Shown: piece by piece, positions 61,901 to 64,000 of the stretch | Layout: the number at the start of each line of letters is the position of its first letter | Position numbering within the stretch: the first letter of the stretch is position 1 | From: Pedobacter montanisoli | GTDB lineage: Bacteria > Bacteroidota > Bacteroidia > Sphingobacteriales > Sphingobacteriaceae | Length of the DNA stretch: 64,000 nt | Direction: 5' to 3' | Assembly: GCF_022809115.1 (NCBI RefSeq) | Contig: NZ_JALGBH010000002.1 | Coordinates: 1,305,543-1,369,542, forward strand | Translations under genes and position numbers: made by a program | Notes under the pieces: generated by a model | What the model was told of the DNA's origin: nothing | Database searches by the model: none | Seen by the model: the letters and a program-made list of their open reading frames with translations, nothing else

Positions 61901-64000
61901 ATGATTCATTTCTTTCTAGGTCAATCTGACGAGGTTTTTGCATTACAGGCAAACCATACACTTTCTGCAACTGATATCGAAAAATTAGAATGGCTTTTTG
62001 GCGGTGCCAAATTAGTGGCACAACCTGTTTTAGAGGGCTTTTTTGTAGGTCCGAGAGCTGCTATGATTACTCCATGGAGCACCAACGCTGTTGAAATTAC
62101 ACAGAACATGAGTATGGATGGTGTAATCAGGATCGAAGAGTTTAAAAAAGTGGATGAGCGTTACACAGATTTCGACCCTATGCTATCGCAAAAATACCAG
62201 GGTTTAAATCAGGATATTTACACTATTAATATTCAACCTGAACCTATACTTGAAATAAGTGATATTGCTGCGTATAACAAACAGGAAGGATTGGCTTTAA
62301 GCGACGAGGAAGTTAGCTACCTTGATAACTTGAGCAAAAAATTAGGTCGTAAACTTACCGATTCTGAAGTTTTTGGTTTTTCTCAGGTAAACTCAGAGCA
62401 TTGTCGTCATAAAATCTTTAATGGTACTTTTATCATTGACGGTCAAGAAAAACCGACTTCTTTATTTAAGCTGATCAAGAAAACTTCCGAAACACATCCT
62501 AACGATATCGTTTCTGCATATAAAGACAATGTTGCTTTTATCAAAGGACCTAAAGTTCAACAATTTGCACCAGAACGTGCCGATGAACCTTCTTCATACC
62601 AAGTAAAAGAATTTGAATCGGTTATTTCTTTAAAAGCCGAGACCCATAATTTCCCAACCACTGTTGAACCATTCAATGGTGCGGCTACAGGTTCAGGCGG
62701 TGAGATCAGAGACCGTTTGGCAGGCGGACAAGGCTCTTTGCCTTTAGCCGGAACTGCGGTTTACATGACTGCCCTTTCTCGTCTAGAAGAAACCCGTCCT
62801 TGGGAAAAAGGAATGGCAGAAAGAAAATGGTTATACCAAACTCCAATGGATATCCTGATCAAAGCTTCTAACGGAGCTTCTGATTTTGGGAATAAGTTTG
62901 GTCAGCCATTGATTACGGGATCGGTATTAACTTTTGAGCATGAAGAAGATGCTAGAAAATTAGGTTTCGACAAAGTAATCATGCTGGCAGGCGGTATTGG
63001 TTATGGTAAAATTGATCAGGCCAAGAAACAAGAACCTCAGGCAGGCGATAACATTGTTGTTTTAGGTGGAGAAAATTATCGCATCGGAATGGGCGGTGCT
63101 GCAGTATCATCTGCTGATACCGGCGCTTTTGGAAGTGGCATAGAGTTAAATGCCATCCAACGTTCTAACCCTGAAATGCAAAAACGTGCAGCCAATGCTG
63201 TACGTGGTATGGTTGAGAGCGATCATAACACCATTATTTCTATACACGATCATGGCGCTGGTGGTCACTTGAACTGTTTATCTGAATTGGTTGAAGCTAC
63301 AGGCGGAAAAATTGATCTAGATAAACTTCCTGTTGGCGATCCTACCCTTTCGGCAAAAGAGATCATTGGTAACGAATCTCAGGAGCGTATGGGATTGGTA
63401 ATCAGCGAAGAAAACATTGCTACTTTACAAAAAATCGCAGACAGGGAACGTTCACCAATGTACACAGTAGGAAAAGTAACTGGCGATCACCGCTTTACTT
63501 TTGAATCTGCAACCACAGGTTCTAAACCTATGGACATGGCTTTGAGCGATATGTTTGGTAGCTCGCCAAAAATGATCATGGAGGATAAAACCATTGATTA
63601 TACGTATGAGCCTGTATCTTACCAAAAAGAAAATTTACAACAATATTTAGAGCAGGTTTTACAGCTTGAAGCTGTTGCCTGTAAAGACTGGTTAACCAAT
63701 AAAGTTGACCGTTGTGTGGGCGGTCGTGTTGCCAAACAACAATGTGCCGGCCCCTTACAATTACCATTGAACAATTGTGGCGTTATGGCCTTAGATTTTC
63801 AGGGTAAAGAAGGTATTGCTACTTCGGTTGGACATGCTCCTCTTGCTGCATTGATCAATCCTGCCGCTGGCAGCAGAAATGCTATTGGAGAGGCTTTATC
63901 AAATATCATATGGGCACCTTTAAAAGATGGTTTGCAAAGCGTTTCTTTATCTGCAAACTGGATGTGGGCTTGTAAAAATGCAGGTGAAGATGCCAGATTA
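61901..64000 (+). CDS. purL: Phosphoribosylformylglycinamidine synthase PurL, 5' part
   Basis: The gene starts at ATG 61901 and remains open to the window end, giving 700 of about 1220 expected residues. It is the large single-chain PurL that makes FGAM from FGAR and glutamine. The start MIHFFLGQSDEVFALQANH, then EVFGFSQVNSEHCRHKIFNG, SLKAETHNFPTTVEPFNGAA, GSGGEIRDRLAGGQGS, VLGGENYRIGMGGAAVSS and ISIHDHGAGGHLNCLSELVE are the FGAM-synthase motifs. The C-terminal glutaminase domain is outside the window. A TAAATTTG box lies at 61876-61883. Confidence 0.96.
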   Translation, partial: MIHFFLGQSDEVFALQANHTLSATDIEKLEWLFGGAKLVAQPVLEGFFVGPRAAMITPWSTNAVEITQNMSMDGVIRIEEFKKVDERYTDFDPMLSQKYQGLNQDIYTINIQPEPILEISDIAAYNKQEGLALSDEEVSYLDNLSKKLGRKLTDSEVFGFSQVNSEHCRHKIFNGTFIIDGQEKPTSLFKLIKKTSETHPNDIVSAYKDNVAFIKGPKVQQFAPERADEPSSYQVKEFESVISLKAETHNFPTTVEPFNGAATGSGGEIRDRLAGGQGSLPLAGTAVYMTALSRLEETRPWEKGMAERKWLYQTPMDILIKASNGASDFGNKFGQPLITGSVLTFEHEEDARKLGFDKVIMLAGGIGYGKIDQAKKQEPQAGDNIVVLGGENYRIGMGGAAVSSADTGAFGSGIELNAIQRSNPEMQKRAANAVRGMVESDHNTIISIHDHGAGGHLNCLSELVEATGGKIDLDKLPVGDPTLSAKEIIGNESQERMGLVISEENIATLQKIADRERSPMYTVGKVTGDHRFTFESATTGSKPMDMALSDMFGSSPKMIMEDKTIDYTYEPVSYQKENLQQYLEQVLQLEAVACKDWLTNKVDRCVGGRVAKQQCAGPLQLPLNNCGVMALDFQGKEGIATSVGHAPLAALINPAAGSRNAIGEALSNIIWAPLKDGLQSVSLSANWMWACKNAGEDARL

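Noticed and set aside
61921..62109. Minus-strand reading frames inside purL and other large genes
   Set aside because: They are shadows of strongly conserved coding frames with no start or motif support.

Overview
This window looks like a chromosomal segment of a Bacteroidota bacterium, most likely Sphingobacteriaceae (Pedobacter-like). The grounds are AT-rich DNA, a fused CcoN-CcoO cbb3 oxidase subunit, large single-chain PurL, the bacillithiol enzyme BshB1, LytTR and HisKA_2 two-component pairs, lipoprotein signals ending in SC, and TTTG-N18/19-TAnnTTTG promoters before both tRNA genes. No insertion sequence, phage gene or CRISPR array was seen. Species assignment is inference.

Layout. 0-3 kb: iscS (3' end), iscU, iscA and a long-chain acyl-CoA ligase. 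3-14 kb (minus strand): a respiratory run of ten genes reading LDH-like fragment, hemN, ccoI, ccoS, ccoNO, ccoQ, ccoP, ccoG, ccoH and a TauE/SafE-like protein, coupling oxygen-independent haem synthesis to cbb3 oxidase assembly. 14-17 kb: thiol/redox genes (acetyltransferase, rhodanese-thioredoxin, bshB1, glutathione peroxidase, DUF4294). 17-21 kb: rsh, fur, purA. 21-24 kb: YeeE/YedE sulfur transport genes, a nucleotidyltransferase and tRNA-Phe. 24-30 kb: an HdrC/HdrB-like Fe-S pair, small unknowns and an AsmA-like protein, then a repeat-rich gap. 30-35 kb: Asp/Glu racemase-like protein, P1 peptidase, and a LytTR regulator / LytS-like kinase / LiaF-like membrane protein operon. 35-39 kb: ChaN-like protein, then a membrane protein / winged-helix regulator / CreD / DUF2809 block whose two promoters share a 17-bp palindrome.

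39.4-49.5 kb holds the most unusual block: five tightly packed plus-strand genes encoding an HD domain fused to a Pycsar-effector-like membrane domain, polyphosphate kinase 1, an SdiA-regulated-like lipoprotein, a 1196-residue metallophosphoesterase / kinase-like / outer-membrane barrel protein, and a 780-residue GAF-type protein. No cyclase is next to the Pycsar-like protein, so this is not a canonical Pycsar locus. It is the best candidate here for an undescribed system linking nucleotide hydrolysis, polyphosphate and the envelope.

49.5-64 kb: acyltransferase, DUF5694 protein, a cluster of VOC / SRPBCC / DoxX proteins divergent from a GlxA-type regulator, an Ig-like lipoprotein, tRNA-His, rnhA, fbp, a small phosphodiesterase, a LuxR-type regulator with a TPR histidine kinase, trmN6-like methyltransferase and the 5' 2.1 kb of purL. 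Family names are recognised by reading the sequence; no database search was run.
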